Shown here: piece after piece, positions 24,866 through 35,493 of the stretch
How positions within the stretch are numbered: the first letter of the stretch is position 1
Layout of the letters: every line of letters begins with the position of its first letter
NCBI GenBank assembly: GCA_020744425.1
Contig: JAGMUV010000017.1
Coordinates: 1,116,001-1,180,000, forward strand
Length of the DNA: 64,000 bases
Reading direction: 5' to 3'
DNA from: Dactylonectria macrodidyma
Taxonomy: Eukaryota > Ascomycota > Sordariomycetes > Hypocreales > Nectriaceae
Program-made: the position numbers and the translations under genes
The notes under the pieces: model-generated
The model's database searches: none
The model's input: the letters and a program-made list of their open reading frames with translations, nothing else
What the model was told of the DNA's origin: nothing

Positions 24866-25924
24866 TGCTGAAGGTTCCTAGTGTTAAAGATGCTCAAGGT
24901 TCCAGGGGAGGTCCAAGTGAGATGACATGTCGGTCATGGATAGATGACGTGAAAAGTAGTGGTAGTACTTGTGTTGGCTGGCTTTCTTCTATTTTGGGGC
25001 GAAGGACCGCTGGCTTCCCCGCACGCTGCGAGAAGTTGCGTCGGAGAAGCCAGAACATGGAGCCTTTTCGACACATCATCCATGACATCCTCCAGTCAGG
25101 AATACCAGCTAGCACTAGCTTGAGAATGATGACAAGTTCCACAGGTACCCTTGCTATGTTGCTTCCAGGTCTGTAGTCAAAGCACAGTCCAGCCAAATGG
25201 TTGTGTTCTGTTTTGTCCCACTTCCCTTTGTACATGCTGTGTAACCTAGCTCAGTACCTAGTGTCCACTGACTTCACGACTAGCTCATGCCATCCGCCAC
25301 ACAAGTATATTCAATGCCATTGAGTGAAACACACGTTCTAGTTGTTATCCGTCCAACACGGTTACTTTTCGTTGCATTTATCGGACGTCTCTCTACCACG
25401 AGACTAGGCCTGGCCAGTTTCCACAGGGCCCAACAGGTACTTCTCCATACCATACACTGAGGACAAAGCACGACCCAGTCCCCAGATCAGAAACCCCAAC
25501 GATCACGCTTAGCAGAACCATCAGAGTGAAATGCCGGAATCGATCTACAGAATGTGCAAGACGATTTCCCATTCTCGCAAGCAAGTTTTGAGGCATACGT
25601 GATCACCAGTCAGTTAGTCAGTTGGAGACACGCATCGGCTAGTGAATCATCTTCGGGCAATGTCCGCGGAGAATGTCCGCGGCAGCACGCCGATCACTTC
25701 AACATCGACACTCGCAACAATACTCTGGCTTCGGTCCGCAAACCAATAGCCGTTGTAGCTAGAGCACAAATGCGGTTTTGTTCACCATTCCGACAAGCTA
25801 GCGCGCGTACCATCCAACAAAACCATGTCTCCTATATCCAGGCGCAGGTCTACTCGAGCCTCAAGCCCAAGATGATCACCTTCCCACGATATCACCCCAG
25901 CATTCCTCGCTCTTCGTCTGCATC
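24866..25924. promoter_or_regulatory. Divergent promoter region (regulator / CMD-like gene)
   Basis: About 1.06 kb between two divergent start codons, with no coding-like frame. It likely contains control sites for both genes; a duplicated GTCCGCGG-type motif occurs near 25661-25684. Confidence 0.4.
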
Positions 25925-26708
25925 ATGAGAGTCCCATACATATCCAACCCTCCACTGGTTGCAAGCCCAGAGGAGGAAGCCATCGTCGCTGCCATCGCCG
26001 CCCGTCGCTACCCCCGGCCCCTGCAGCCCCTCGACCTGGCACTTCTTCACTCGCCCGCAATCGCCAACGGCTGGAACACCTTTGTAGGTGCCGTCCGACA
26101 ACAGACGTCGTTGCCCGACGACCTGCGCGAACTCGCGATCTGCCGCATCGCCGCTGTCAACCGCGCCTGGTACGAGTGGATGCACCACGCGCCCCTGGCC
26201 ATCAAGGCTGGCGTGTCCTCCAAAGCGATGGAGAAGATCAAGGTCGATACGAGCCTACTGAGGAGTGCGCATGCTGGTGCTTTTAGCGACCGTCAGTGGG
26301 CTGTGGCGGTCGTCACGGATGAGATGACGAGAAACGTTCAGGTGGCCGACGAGACCTTTGCTTGGTTGAAGTCTCTCTTCGCCGATAAAGAAGTGGTAGA
26401 AATCGTTGCAACGGTAAGCGCCTGGAACGAGGGTCGTAGCGTGTTTGAATTTGGCCAAGACATTCAACTTTGTCCTGCTCAATATGCCTTTCTCGTAATG
26501 ATCGCATGCTAAGGCTCCTTTTGTCCACAGGTTGCATGCTATAATTGCGTGAGCCGTTTCCTCGTTGCTCTGGATGGTACGTGTAGTCTTTCTCTCTCCA
26601 AGGAGTCGTGATCTTCTTCGCGTTCGATTCTAAAGAACAAGTACAGGGGAGATGTCAGCTAACTTGGTGTCACCAGTTGGGGAGAGGAATGGAACGGAAC
26701 CAGAGTAG
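25925..26708 (+). CDS. Carboxymuconolactone decarboxylase / AhpD-like protein
   Basis: Exons 25925-26413, 26531-26576 and 26677-26708; 567 nt, 188 residues. Homology features: SPAIANGWNTFVGAVRQQT, DDLRELAICRIAAVN and YEWMHHAPLAIKAG, the CMD-type helical core with the conserved acid and His pair. The last two small exons supply VACYNCVSRFLVALDV and GERNGTEPE, the usual C-terminal helix of fungal members. There is no CxxC peroxidase pair in the central helix, which points to a decarboxylase/isomerase-like rather than AhpD redox role. It sits beside DLH, SDR and regulator genes, consistent with lactone or muconate-type catabolism (inference). Confidence 0.88.
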
Positions 26709-26852
26709 CAAATTCTTCTCACCTGTACACGTTACTGCCACGTCTCCTAGAAACGCCACAAGGTACCAGAATCGTTACAAAAACACTGAACCACAACACC
26801 TCCTTTAGCGCCGGACTTTCCCGTGACATTCGCGTTACCTTATCTGGTGCAG

Positions 26853-27935
26853 CTACCGGTGCCTAAACAGAGTCCCCGCCTCTTGTTTTCCAAATCTCAG
26901 CTCGAGGCTGGACGGAGCTGAAGACGGGGACGAACTGCTTCTAGCCTGCAGAGGGGCACTCGCAGGTGGTACTGCCTTATTGAATCGCGTTTTCTCGCTA
27001 TTGGCGTTAGCAGAGGCAGTGGCGTCCCGAGCTTTTGCCACAAGATCTTGTCAGGCCGTCTTCCATCGTTCGGGTGAAGAGGCCTAGAATGCCAGCTTAC
27101 CGTGGCCTCTCCGAGCCCGAACTCATCTAAGTTGTACTGAACATCTCTGTCAGACCATGAGGCTAGGTTTCCATTACCTGCCTTGAAACCCTTGATGATT
27201 GAAGCAATCATAGGTCTTTCCGGTCGGGATAGGAAGCGAAGGCTCCTCTGAAGAGTTGAGGCATTGTTCGAGACACATGCCATTCTTCAGGCGTAGGTAG
27301 CTAGTGCCCTGCCAGAAGAGGAACGTCAGTAACTCAAGACCCCTAGGTTAGTACGGCATATGCTTGCTTTAAACCCATTCGAAGAACTCCACGGTGATTC
27401 CATCCCACCTCACAGCTTGGTTTTGCCCTTGTCGCCGTCAACCCCTGATCGCAACAGCCTGCTATTGTCGCCATCCTGAGAAGACCCTGTGATGCAGAAT
27501 CATATTAGAAGTCTCCTTATTCAAATTGTCCTTGGCCTTTTACGTACGTACCTTGTGAAGTGTCTGTTCTGTCGTCCCTTCGGCGGACCCGAGTTTGGGT
27601 TCACCTGTCGGAGGAGCCATGGTGGACTTTCCTGGAGCTGTTCCCAAACGCGAATTCTCCTGAAGACGCAGAACTTGTCTTTCAAGACCTTCTGTGACTG
27701 CTATCTCTGTGAGTGGTCGAGTTCGTACATGAGTAAGAAATAACATCTGACAGAACGAGCCTGCGACCTGGTGCAGCACTGAGCATCTTCAGGGGTTGGT
27801 AGGGTACCTAAGGTAGGCACTACAGTCTCCAAGAACGGGTCATTATTTTCCCGCCTAGTTGTTTGCACAAAGCCTAGAGTGACTCACCACGCAGCCCGAG
27901 TGTCCAGCCTGCACAAGCCACAGCTTTAGGTTCAT
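26853..27935 (-). CDS. Putative multi-exon protein of unknown function (model incomplete)
   Basis: Several minus-strand segments look coding and have good splice edges: MNLKLWLVQAGHSGCV at 27935 ending at GTGAGT; a segment with LERQVLRLQENSRL ending at LHK plus GTACGT near 27552; a later piece with DVQYNLDEFGLGEAT plus GTAAGC; and a tail rich in Ser/Pro ending GTLFRHR-stop at 26853. I could not join all of them in one frame. The leucine-rich stretch resembles the linker after a zinc cluster, but no cluster is visible. It may be a real small regulator or a decaying gene. Confidence 0.35.
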
Positions 27936-29049
27936 CTGTTAGATTATCACCTTCTCAGCCACCGTGGAATCCGGTACAATTTGGCCCAACGGCCAAGTTG
28001 TTATATACACACTACCAAAGTAAAGTGTGTGTCAACAAAAAAAAAAACCGCCTCATCATACGTTCGAATCTCCAGCTTCGCCCTCATCCTCTCTCTTTTT
28101 TTTTCTTTTTTTTTTTCGCTGATTCATGTACTCATGTTTTTCGTGGAAGATCACAGGGGTGGGGCAACTCGCAGTTGACCACAAGCTGCCTTGGATATGT
28201 AACTGCAAGACTTGTGCGTTGCGAGGAGCTGTGAATACTCTCCAGAGGTGTGTTTTTGGTGTTCCTGGTCAAGGGCAACGTGAAAAATCCGCCACAGAAC
28301 ACCACAAGCAGCCAAAGAGTCAACGGGATGGTCTTGGATGAGCCCATTTGTCGAATGAATGGAAGACGCATTTTAGGGGACAGTCGAGACAAAGAATACA
28401 ATTTCTCTACGGTTATTACTCTATAAAGACGCCCTCAGCTCGTTCAAAAAACAGTCTCCGTGGGGGCGTGCCCGTGTGACGAACAAAGGATCCCAGCCCC
28501 TGTGCGAGCACAGCTCCCCCATTATGACCCCAACATGAAAGACCCCCCTTTCGCAACCTCGATGACTCCTGACTTCTTCAAACTGACTCCGATCGCTCCA
28601 TGGGCTCTCCCACCTCTTCCAGAGGCAACCCCATGGTTACAACCCAGCCCATGGGTGCAGTAGAGCCATGTGAAGTCATCATTGTACCTGGGTGCCCCAC
28701 CGGTGAGACCGAAGCCAGTACCTGACCACCGACAAGCCTGTGGCACCCAGTGTAGTATTCCATCTCTTGCGGTAGTCTTTTGATCCTGTGAAGTGTTGCT
28801 AGCTTCCCTGCCAAAGATTCTGAGTCCTGAAATCGTAAAGCGGTCCTCCATCTAGTAGTTTTCCGTGTAGTGACTGAAGATCGCCCCTTGAACTTTCCCA
28901 TCGCCAGTCGCGTCGGTTCATGCCAAAGTAACGTAAAAGTTGACGTCTGCATGCCCAGATATTCGCGTCGGCGAAATTCGTGAGGGCACTGGACCTCCAG
29001 CAAGCGCTGAATCACGCCGGCCCAGATGCCAAGATGTTGGATCGTCGCG
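27936..29049. other. Gene-poor region with A and T homopolymers
   Basis: Short overlapping frames on both strands only. Poly-A (28038-28047) and poly-T-rich (28097-28117) tracts occur. No supported gene. Confidence 0.4.
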
Positions 29050-30190
29050 GGGTTCTTGGAGTGGCACCAGCGGAAAGCTTTTACAGTAGCCTTGGGGGGC
29101 TATGGCGTCGGAAATGGCTTTGTTTCAGAGTCGGGGGTTTTTTTCGTGGAAGGGATCAATGTGATGACTAGTAGACGAGTATCGAGCGAGTCTATACCAC
29201 CAGTGTTATCTCTTTCTGGTGTCGTTTCACCATGTTGGTCGACGGCAACGGCAACATCGAGGTTTAGTCTGACGAGAGTGTTCTCGTAGAGGTTTCGAAG
29301 GAGTTCTCGCGTCGGTGAACGATGGAATGAAGCTGGATGAGAATTGCGTTAGCGAAGTCTTCTTTCGTCCTCGTTTCATTATCTTGGCAGATTCGTGGTT
29401 TCTATTGGCTGGGATATTCTCTTGGAGACTTGGAAGTCCGCTTCTTGGAGGCGACGAATGTGGAGAAACCGGACGATTACCGGTGTAGTCTTTTCAGCCC
29501 CCGTTCCATCATACCGATAGCCTACGGGGTTGCGAGAACGGGTGATGTTTCCGCTGAATAGTCGTAGAAAATTCTTTGGAGGTGGTCGGTGAGGTGAACC
29601 TAGACGATCGCCGCGTTTGTCGGGGAGCGGAGCGTTGCCAGGTGGAGGTGATTAAGGAGTGAACCTAGACGAGTATTGCATTAGCATAGATTTTTTCTAG
29701 TCTCGTTTCACCATGCTAGTAACCTTGGGAACTGCGACGAAGGGAAGCTCTCGTAAAAAACCTGAGGGCTGTCTCGTAGAGGTAGCCGACGTAACCAAAA
29801 CGGGTGAGGATCCCGTTCTCGTTGAAGAGTGCCTCCGAGACTAGAGTTGCTTCTTGAAGAAGTGAATGGGGTAAAACTGGCAAAGTCTGGCGTCAGCGTA
29901 GTCTCCCTCTAGTCTCGTTTCACCATGTCGGCATTTTCGGGAATCCTGACTGCGAGTCCGGGAGTGTTCTCGTGAAGAGTCGGCGGGTTACTTGGTGGAA
30001 TGGACTGAGCTGGAAAAGTCTGGCATCAGCGATTCTTCTTCTGGCCCCGGTTCGCCATGTCGGCAGCCTCAGCCAGGGTTTGCGATAACGGAGGCATTTT
30101 CGCGAAGAGTCTTGATTCGTGACGGCAGTCAATGTAGTAGAACTATACAAACCTCGCGTTAGTGTTGTCTTCATCTGCCCTGCTTGTTGC
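29050..30190. repeat. Degenerate tandem-repeat tract
   Basis: The motif (TAG)TCTCGTTTCACCATG recurs at about 29219, 29698, 29911 and (diverged) 30041, with a weaker copy near 29370. Each is preceded by a stretch like GGCGTCAGCGTAGTC and followed by GTGTTCTCGTGAAGAG-like sequence. Unit spacing is irregular (about 130-480 bp). Fragments read as protein on the minus strand (for example YENTLVRLNLDVAVAVD) but are interrupted by stops, so it may be a decayed repetitive gene. Confidence 0.55.
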
Positions 30191-30194
30191 TCAC

Positions 30195-30560
30195 CTACTC
30201 TTCTGCGACCTTCAAGGTTTCTCCAACAGCAGCTCCTTCTCTCTGGCAGACGGCACCCACACTTCCGGCTAGGTATGCGATCTTTAGTGGGCGATGCAAG
30301 GTGATGCTGATGAACTCACAAGCAGCCTGAGTAGCTGGGTTCGCCAGCCACGCTCCAGAGTTGATCTGGTAGTGGACCCATTTGACGCGGTCGGCCGTGG
30401 GGTTGTCTCTGTCCAGCAACATCTTGCTAAATCCCGAGGCAGCATTTGCCCAGTAACCTGGACGTGAAGAGTGTCGTGGTGTACCTTGTCGTGAGGCTGT
30501 TCGTGTTGACTGCCAGGTGGAGAGTTGTGGGCGGAGAAGTGGGAAGAATCGAAGAGGCCC
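30195..30560 (-). CDS. Putative small spliced protein (3' part of a gene)
   Basis: A coding-like exon runs GYWANAASGFSKMLLDRDNP, then WVHYQINSGAW and ANPATQAA, to a GTGAGT donor at 30319. A 51-nt intron with a CCTAG acceptor leads to SGSVGAVCQREGAAVGETLK and a stop at 30195. The Ala/Gly/Lys-rich, repeat-like text weakly recalls small Grg1/LEA-type stress proteins; this is only an impression. The 5' end was not located, and the adjacent repeats suggest decay. Confidence 0.35.
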   Translation of the reverse strand, partial: GPLRFFPLLRPQLSTWQSTRTASRQGTPRHSSRPGYWANAASGFSKMLLDRDNPTADRVKWVHYQINSGAWLANPATQAACEFISITLHRPLKIAYLAGSVGAVCQREGAAVGETLKVAEE

Positions 30561-31183
30561 ACCCTTGGAGATGGCTGCTTCGTGCTGCCTGGGGGTTATG
30601 TGACTAGTTGCTCAGTTTTTCAGTAGATGTTCAAGTTCTTTGGAGCCTCGACTGGCAGACTAGAGATACCAGCGAGAATAGTCTTCCGTCACGACTTGGG
30701 AGGTGCATTCTTGGTTCGGCGGGAGAGGTGAAAACAATGCAAAACGCAACACCACGAGAAATCTGTGGGGCGGAGGCATCACCATTTCCAGACAAGAGGT
30801 GCACATGTTTGCCAGGAAAACCTGATTTTCATTCTCATCGACATTTGTCAAAGACATTGTCATCGTAGTACTCGATCCTATGTGCAGGGCTCTGCTATTG
30901 CAAGACATGATGATCCGGGTGATGTGACAAGAAAACCTGAGTATGATACCATTCCCAGACCACAACGTTGTTCCATCCTCCCCTCCATCCGCCCAAACAC
31001 TTCTGCTTCATCCACCCCGAAAACTCGCACTCTGAAAAAATCGCACTCGGAACACTCGCACTCGTTGCTGCACAAATACTTGCTTAAACCACCCCGACGC
31101 CTCCATGCTGAGAGGAATCCCTGTTGGGACGGGAACCCATTGTCGTGTGGAACAGGTACTCCTTGTGCGACGCGGTAGGAGAT
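30561..31183. other. Spacer without recognisable gene
   Basis: No coding-like frame. The region 30960-31080 holds several near-identical ACTCGCACTC motifs. Confidence 0.35.
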
Positions 31184-31441
31184 TTAGTTCTCGTCGCGCC
31201 AGATGCCGATGCAGGAGCGAGCATCGAAAGTCTGGTTGAGCCATTCGAGGCATTTCTTGCCGGCGTCAACCTCCTCGGCGGAGAGAACGTGATCCCAGTC
31301 TCCAAACTCGCTGTCGCCAAAGTCAAGGTAGACGTAGGTGGAGAGGAGAGAGGCTCGGGACGAAATCAGGTCCCATCCGGCCTCGGTGCTGTTTTCAGCA
31401 GCATCTGAAGTAATATGCTGAAGAACAGGTGGCTCCGCGCT
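31184..31441 (-). other. 85-codon in-frame extension beyond the TAG of the coiled-coil gene
   Basis: Directly after the TAG (31444-31442) the same frame stays open for 85 codons and ends at TAA (31186-31184). The text is protein-like: it contains SRASLLSTYVYLDFGDSEFG, then CLEWLNQTFDARSCIGIW, rich in aromatic and acidic residues like the upstream region. Either a CAG-to-TAG type nonsense change has shortened the gene or the stop is read through. Confidence 0.55.
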
Positions 31442-32521
31442 CTAGTCGAAGGTCACGTCACGGTTCAGCTCAGCGAGAGAGCGGAAGATGGACTCAGGAA
31501 GACCACCAAGGCTCACATCAGTGATGAAGGAAGCGGGCTCGCTGGCAACAACTGAAGCGTTGTCGGGAGTCTGCTCATCAGCGACAGCGACGCTGTTCTC
31601 GGACTTGGTCTCGCTAGCGTAGCCGGAAGCGTTGTCAGAGGCGGCATTCTCAACAGCGGAGTCAGAAGACTCGTCAGACTCAGTCTCGCCAGTGATGACG
31701 ATGTCGGGGTTGGGGGTGGTGGGCAGGTAGAAGAAGCCAAACATCTCAGCAGGGCTGGGCTCAAGGACGTCGCTCTCGACCTCCTCGTCGATGCGGTGGA
31801 GACGAGTACCAACAACAGGACCGTCACGCGCGGGAAGAGTTGCGTTGAGCTCAGATCCCATGGGGACGTTGTCTTCCTGCTTGAAGTCGTCGCTCGCCTC
31901 GTCATCGGCGGCATCGTCGTCGACTGCATTCTGGTTAGTCACGATGCTGCCTGCATTCTTGAAGCAAGTGAGATTGCACTTACGCCACTGGTTGATTCCT
32001 CCAGGGTCAGTTCCATCAGGCAGAGAAATGTGATCATCCTCGGTGAGCTCGTAGTCAGACGCAATCGAGTTAGGGGGCATGGTCATTGCCCCGTCACTCT
32101 CGTTCCAGCGATTGTGGGACTCGAGGAGGTTCTGGAGATGCTCAATGTGCTCCTCCTTGTCCTTGATACAGTTCCGCAAGGTCTCGATTTGGTCTTGGTC
32201 AGTCTGATGGCGGAATTTGTAGATGAGTCTCTCGAGTTCGGCGCGCTCATCATCGTAACATCTTTGAGCGACGGCCAAGTCCAAGGCATCGACAGTAGAC
32301 TCCATTTTCTCCATGTAGTCTTCGGCGGCCTCAGCACGTTCTTCAGCAGTCACAGCTCGTGCTTCAGCCATCGCAGCTCGTTCTTCAGCCAACTTAGCTC
32401 GTTCTTCGATCGCCTTGGCTCGTTCTTCAGCCTTCTTGGCTCGTTGCTCCGCCATCTTGGAGGACTCTTCAAGCTCCTCACAGCGCTTGAGGATGGCAAG
32501 GTATTTCTCCTGGATCAACAT
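31442..32521 (-). CDS. Coiled-coil acidic protein of unknown function
   Basis: Single exon, 359 residues from the ATG at 32521; an in-frame ATG at 32719 would add 66 Ser/Pro-rich residues that look like leader sequence. Residues about 23-70 are a near-perfect seven-residue repeat (AEERAK type), followed by more predicted coiled coil up to about residue 150. The C-terminal half is Asp/Glu/Ser-rich (TESDESSDSAVENAASDNAS). A GTAAGT..CCAG pair near 31983-31931 would break the frame if spliced, so an unspliced reading is preferred. No known family recognised. The frame continues past the stop, see the adjacent entry. Confidence 0.7.
   Translation of the reverse strand: MLIQEKYLAILKRCEELEESSKMAEQRAKKAEERAKAIEERAKLAEERAAMAEARAVTAEERAEAAEDYMEKMESTVDALDLAVAQRCYDDERAELERLIYKFRHQTDQDQIETLRNCIKDKEEHIEHLQNLLESHNRWNESDGAMTMPPNSIASDYELTEDDHISLPDGTDPGGINQWRKCNLTCFKNAGSIVTNQNAVDDDAADDEASDDFKQEDNVPMGSELNATLPARDGPVVGTRLHRIDEEVESDVLEPSPAEMFGFFYLPTTPNPDIVITGETESDESSDSAVENAASDNASGYASETKSENSVAVADEQTPDNASVVASEPASFITDVSLGGLPESIFRSLAELNRDVTFD
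32309..32455 (-). repeat. 21-bp coding minisatellite (seven-residue repeat)
   Basis: About seven tandem 21-bp units encode variants of AEERAK-x. Plus-strand copies of GCTCGTTCTTCAGCC recur exactly or nearly so, indicating recent expansion. Copy number may vary between strains. Confidence 0.85.
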
Positions 32522-34131
32522 GATGATAGGATAAGAAAAAGGGAGAAAGGTTCTGGGTTGTGTGCTCAGTGCAAGTTGTGGTGATGTTGGGTTGTGATGT
32601 TGGTGTGAAAAGGAAAGGTGAAAGGGAGGGGGAGAGAGGGGAGAAAGTTTCGAGAGGGGGGATTTTTGAGAAACGCGTTTGTTTATACGTGGGCAGCTGG
32701 TAACTGGCTGGGAATTCACTCCCTCTCAGAAACCGTCTTCTCCGGTTTCTGCTCAATCGAACTCCCTAGGCAACCCGACCCCACTCGCTCTCTTCATTCA
32801 CTGGCTCCTTTTTCACGGAGACGTTTCTCGACGTAGCCAGTGAAGGCACAGGAAACAGAATTCAGCATGACTAATTTCAAATCGTTTGCCTGTCCAAAGA
32901 GAAAAGGTCGGTCCTCATGTGCAAGATGGCATTACAGCACCCTTCAGGCACCTTCGAGTTCATTATAGCACAGTGAGCCCCCTACGTGTGCAGAGAACGG
33001 CATGTTGTAGGCGTTCTTTGCCTACATAGGTGCACCACGCCAACTGTTATGTCAACTGTGATATTCTACGAGCCAAAATGTCTTCCGTCTTTACCCTGAG
33101 GTCAGAAACACGAATGTAGCACTACTTACGTCATACCGCTGCTTTTGAAGAAAGAAACATGACCGTAGATGCTAATTACTTGCAAAGGCGCACGACGTCA
33201 CTCGTTATGTGGCACCCGTGCTGGTCTGACAGGTGAGATCTCCTCCATCTTGGCGCCGGCAACAGAAAGACGGGCGTAGCACGGCACACGGCACACGGCT
33301 CCTAGGTAGGCAGAAAGCTTGTGCAATGTGCATGACGCAGAAGGGCTTACTCAACCATGCTGCAAGCTCTCCTCCATCTTTTCCTTAGAGTCCGAAATTA
33401 CCGCGCATAGAACAACACTACTTGTGCAGAGGCCAGTATATCTGTAGATGCTCGTTGCGTGGAAGTGGACGACTTTAACCGTTGACTAGCAACCGCGCGC
33501 GGGCTTACCAGGCAAGTTTTCCTCCACCTTGACGTCAGAAGCACAAACGCATTACAGCACACGGAACACGGCTACTTGTGCGAAAAGCTTAGGCAGAAGA
33601 CTACATGTCTGGGGGTGCTGCGTGCTTGGAAAATTGCATCTTGTCAACCGTTGAGTCAACCTTGGTGTGAGCTTTCCTCCATCTTCACTTTGGCAGCCGA
33701 AACACCGAGCGCATCTTCACCTTGACACCAGAAACGCTAACGCACCGCAACCCAATAGGCTTGCTCTGCTACGGTAAGGACGGCCCAGATGTCATTCTCA
33801 GTCACCGAACAATTTTATTCATAGCCTCGACGCCGTGTTTCCAAGCGGAACATTCTCCCAAACCCCAGGATCTGTTCCCTGAACAACCTTCACGTACCCA
33901 TTAGCTGCCATCCCTTTTCCTTCTCCCAAGCCTTTTCCCGGAAACCCGTTTCAATAGCGCCCATTTGAACCCGTACCATGGGTTGGTCCCATGGATCATT
34001 CCCTCATTCCCATGCCAGATCACTGACGTACTCTCCAAGTAGGAGTCCTGTTTGCAGCATCCACGAAAACACTAGCTCTCTCACGAACCGACAACCTCCC
34101 TGAAGAACCGACTACCTCTTTCACGAACCCC
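32522..34131. other. Intergenic region containing a tandem-repeat tract
   Basis: 1.6 kb without a supported gene; mostly occupied by the degenerate 150-170 bp repeats annotated separately, then T/C-rich sequence near 33700-34020. Confidence 0.5.
32880..33730. repeat. Degenerate 150-170 bp tandem repeat, about five copies
   Basis: Shared blocks recur in order: CTCCTCCATCTT(TTC/GGC)-like, then (A/G)(C)CAGAAACAC..GCA, ACAGCACACGG, CTACTTGTGC, TGTAGATGCT, then (G)TCAACCGTTG/ACCGTTGACT and a T/C-rich block before the next unit. Copies begin near 33065, 33235, 33365, 33525 and 33670. Units are well diverged, so the array is old or was mutated. Confidence 0.6.
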
Positions 34132-35493
34132 TTACCGCCCTTGAGAACCGGCGACAGGATTACGAAGCTTGTCCCTAAGCTCAATACCTTTCTCCAGCTC
34201 CACAAAGGCATACATGAACGCCGTCGCGTTCGGAAGCACGTCAATCTCCAATGTGACCGAATCGGTGCTGTCAAGTCGGCGCCTAGAATCAGACACGTAG
34301 ATCGGGCTCGCACATATAGCGCTCGATATCTCAGGCCCAAAGGTTGCGGGGATCATTTCGCGCCAAGCCCCCTGGAGTGTCAGCTTCGGGGTGGGCATCA
34401 TTTTGAGCCCTTCGCCGATGAAGGCGTACTGGAAACCATTCTTGGTCTCCATACGCACGCGGAACAGGGAGAAGGCGTAGTACTGCACCTTCTCTGGGGA
34501 GATTTCGAACGTGATCTGACATCCGCTAGGCAGGTTCTCACTCGTGGGGAAGGACACCGACATGGCAACGAGAAGGTTATCCTCATTCTTCGGATCAGGC
34601 CTCGTCACCATTGCTTCAGCGAGGTCTCTGGGGAGAAGCCTCCTAGCATCTTCGATGGGTACGTGATGAATTGCGGTGTTGAGATTGACAATGTTAGTAG
34701 CCGTGTTGGTGGGAGGGCTTGGTAATGGTGCTGGTGCTGGTGCTGGTGCGACGGGATGTTGAGCAGCGAGCTGTGACCTTATTATACCACCACTGATAGC
34801 CGCCACCGTCGCTGCCGCTGTCATCGTCATACCAGACGAGTCATGGGCAGATTTTGGTGAACAGGCAAGTGGTGGGGAAGTTGGAGTTGGGCGCTCGATG
34901 GCCTCTTCCGTCCCTAGTATCTGTTAGAAGAGCGACGCACAAGGGGCAAGGAACTCTCACGTCGTCGTTTGTGGCAATTCTCCGGACTTGGAACGTTGAC
35001 TCCCTTTGCGACGGACAATTCAGCAGGAGGGGTTTTGCTATAGTAAACGGTACTTCTTGTGTCTGAAAGAGCTTTAGAAGAGAATGGTAGAAGTGGACAT
35101 GGCAAAGTGCGTACTGCTTGGGCGCTGCTGTGGGATCGCGGTCGGCCCAACAGTCTCCCTCAGCCGGGCGGCGACGTTGGCAGCAACGGTTTTCTGAAAA
35201 GCGTGAGGATACTTCTCAAACTTTTCGAGTAACTGAAACATGTTACGCCCTTGGCTGAGGGTGTTGATTTTGGCATCGCTTCTAGCGCACATGTACGCGA
35301 ACCAGGTGTAATATCCACCCTCGGTGACGAATACCCTCGGTGTGGGATCGGCATCAGGCTTATAGATATTACCCCACGAGCTCTCGATCCCCGCCGGTAT
35401 AGACCGGTAGCCAAGGCCAACCCTGCTCGAAATGAAGGTGACGAGATCGAGCTGGATCTTCGACGGCGTCTCGGCGGGCGCCTCTGCGGACAT
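34132..35493 (-). CDS. Hypothetical protein, 420 residues
   Basis: Exons 35493-35115, 35062-34961 and 34913-34132 join in phase to 1263 nt. Both introns have standard donors (GTACGC, GTGAGA). The N-terminal 125 residues look globular (VGLGYRSIPAGIESSWGN, FVTEGGYYTWFAYM). A Pro/Ser-rich linker follows with a basic patch CHKRRRTEE. The C-terminal ~190 residues form a second probable beta-rich domain (GCQITFEISPEKVQYYAF, SVTLEIDVLPNATAF). No family recognised. A signal peptide or membrane helix is not apparent; the basic patch could be a nuclear signal. Confidence 0.65.

Noticed and set aside
27981..28130. Poly-A and poly-T tracts as a retrotransposon tail
   Set aside because: No reverse-transcriptase sequence, target duplication or element body nearby.
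31513..31929. 138-codon Ser/Thr/Pro-rich frame within the coiled-coil gene
   Set aside because: It is the shifted frame of an acidic coding region; splicing into it via GTAAGT/CCAG would hit composition typical of an out-of-frame shadow.
31796..32584. 262-codon plus-strand frame opposite the coiled-coil gene
   Set aside because: Antisense image of the AEERAK repeat; regular codon structure of the repeat keeps the opposite frame open.
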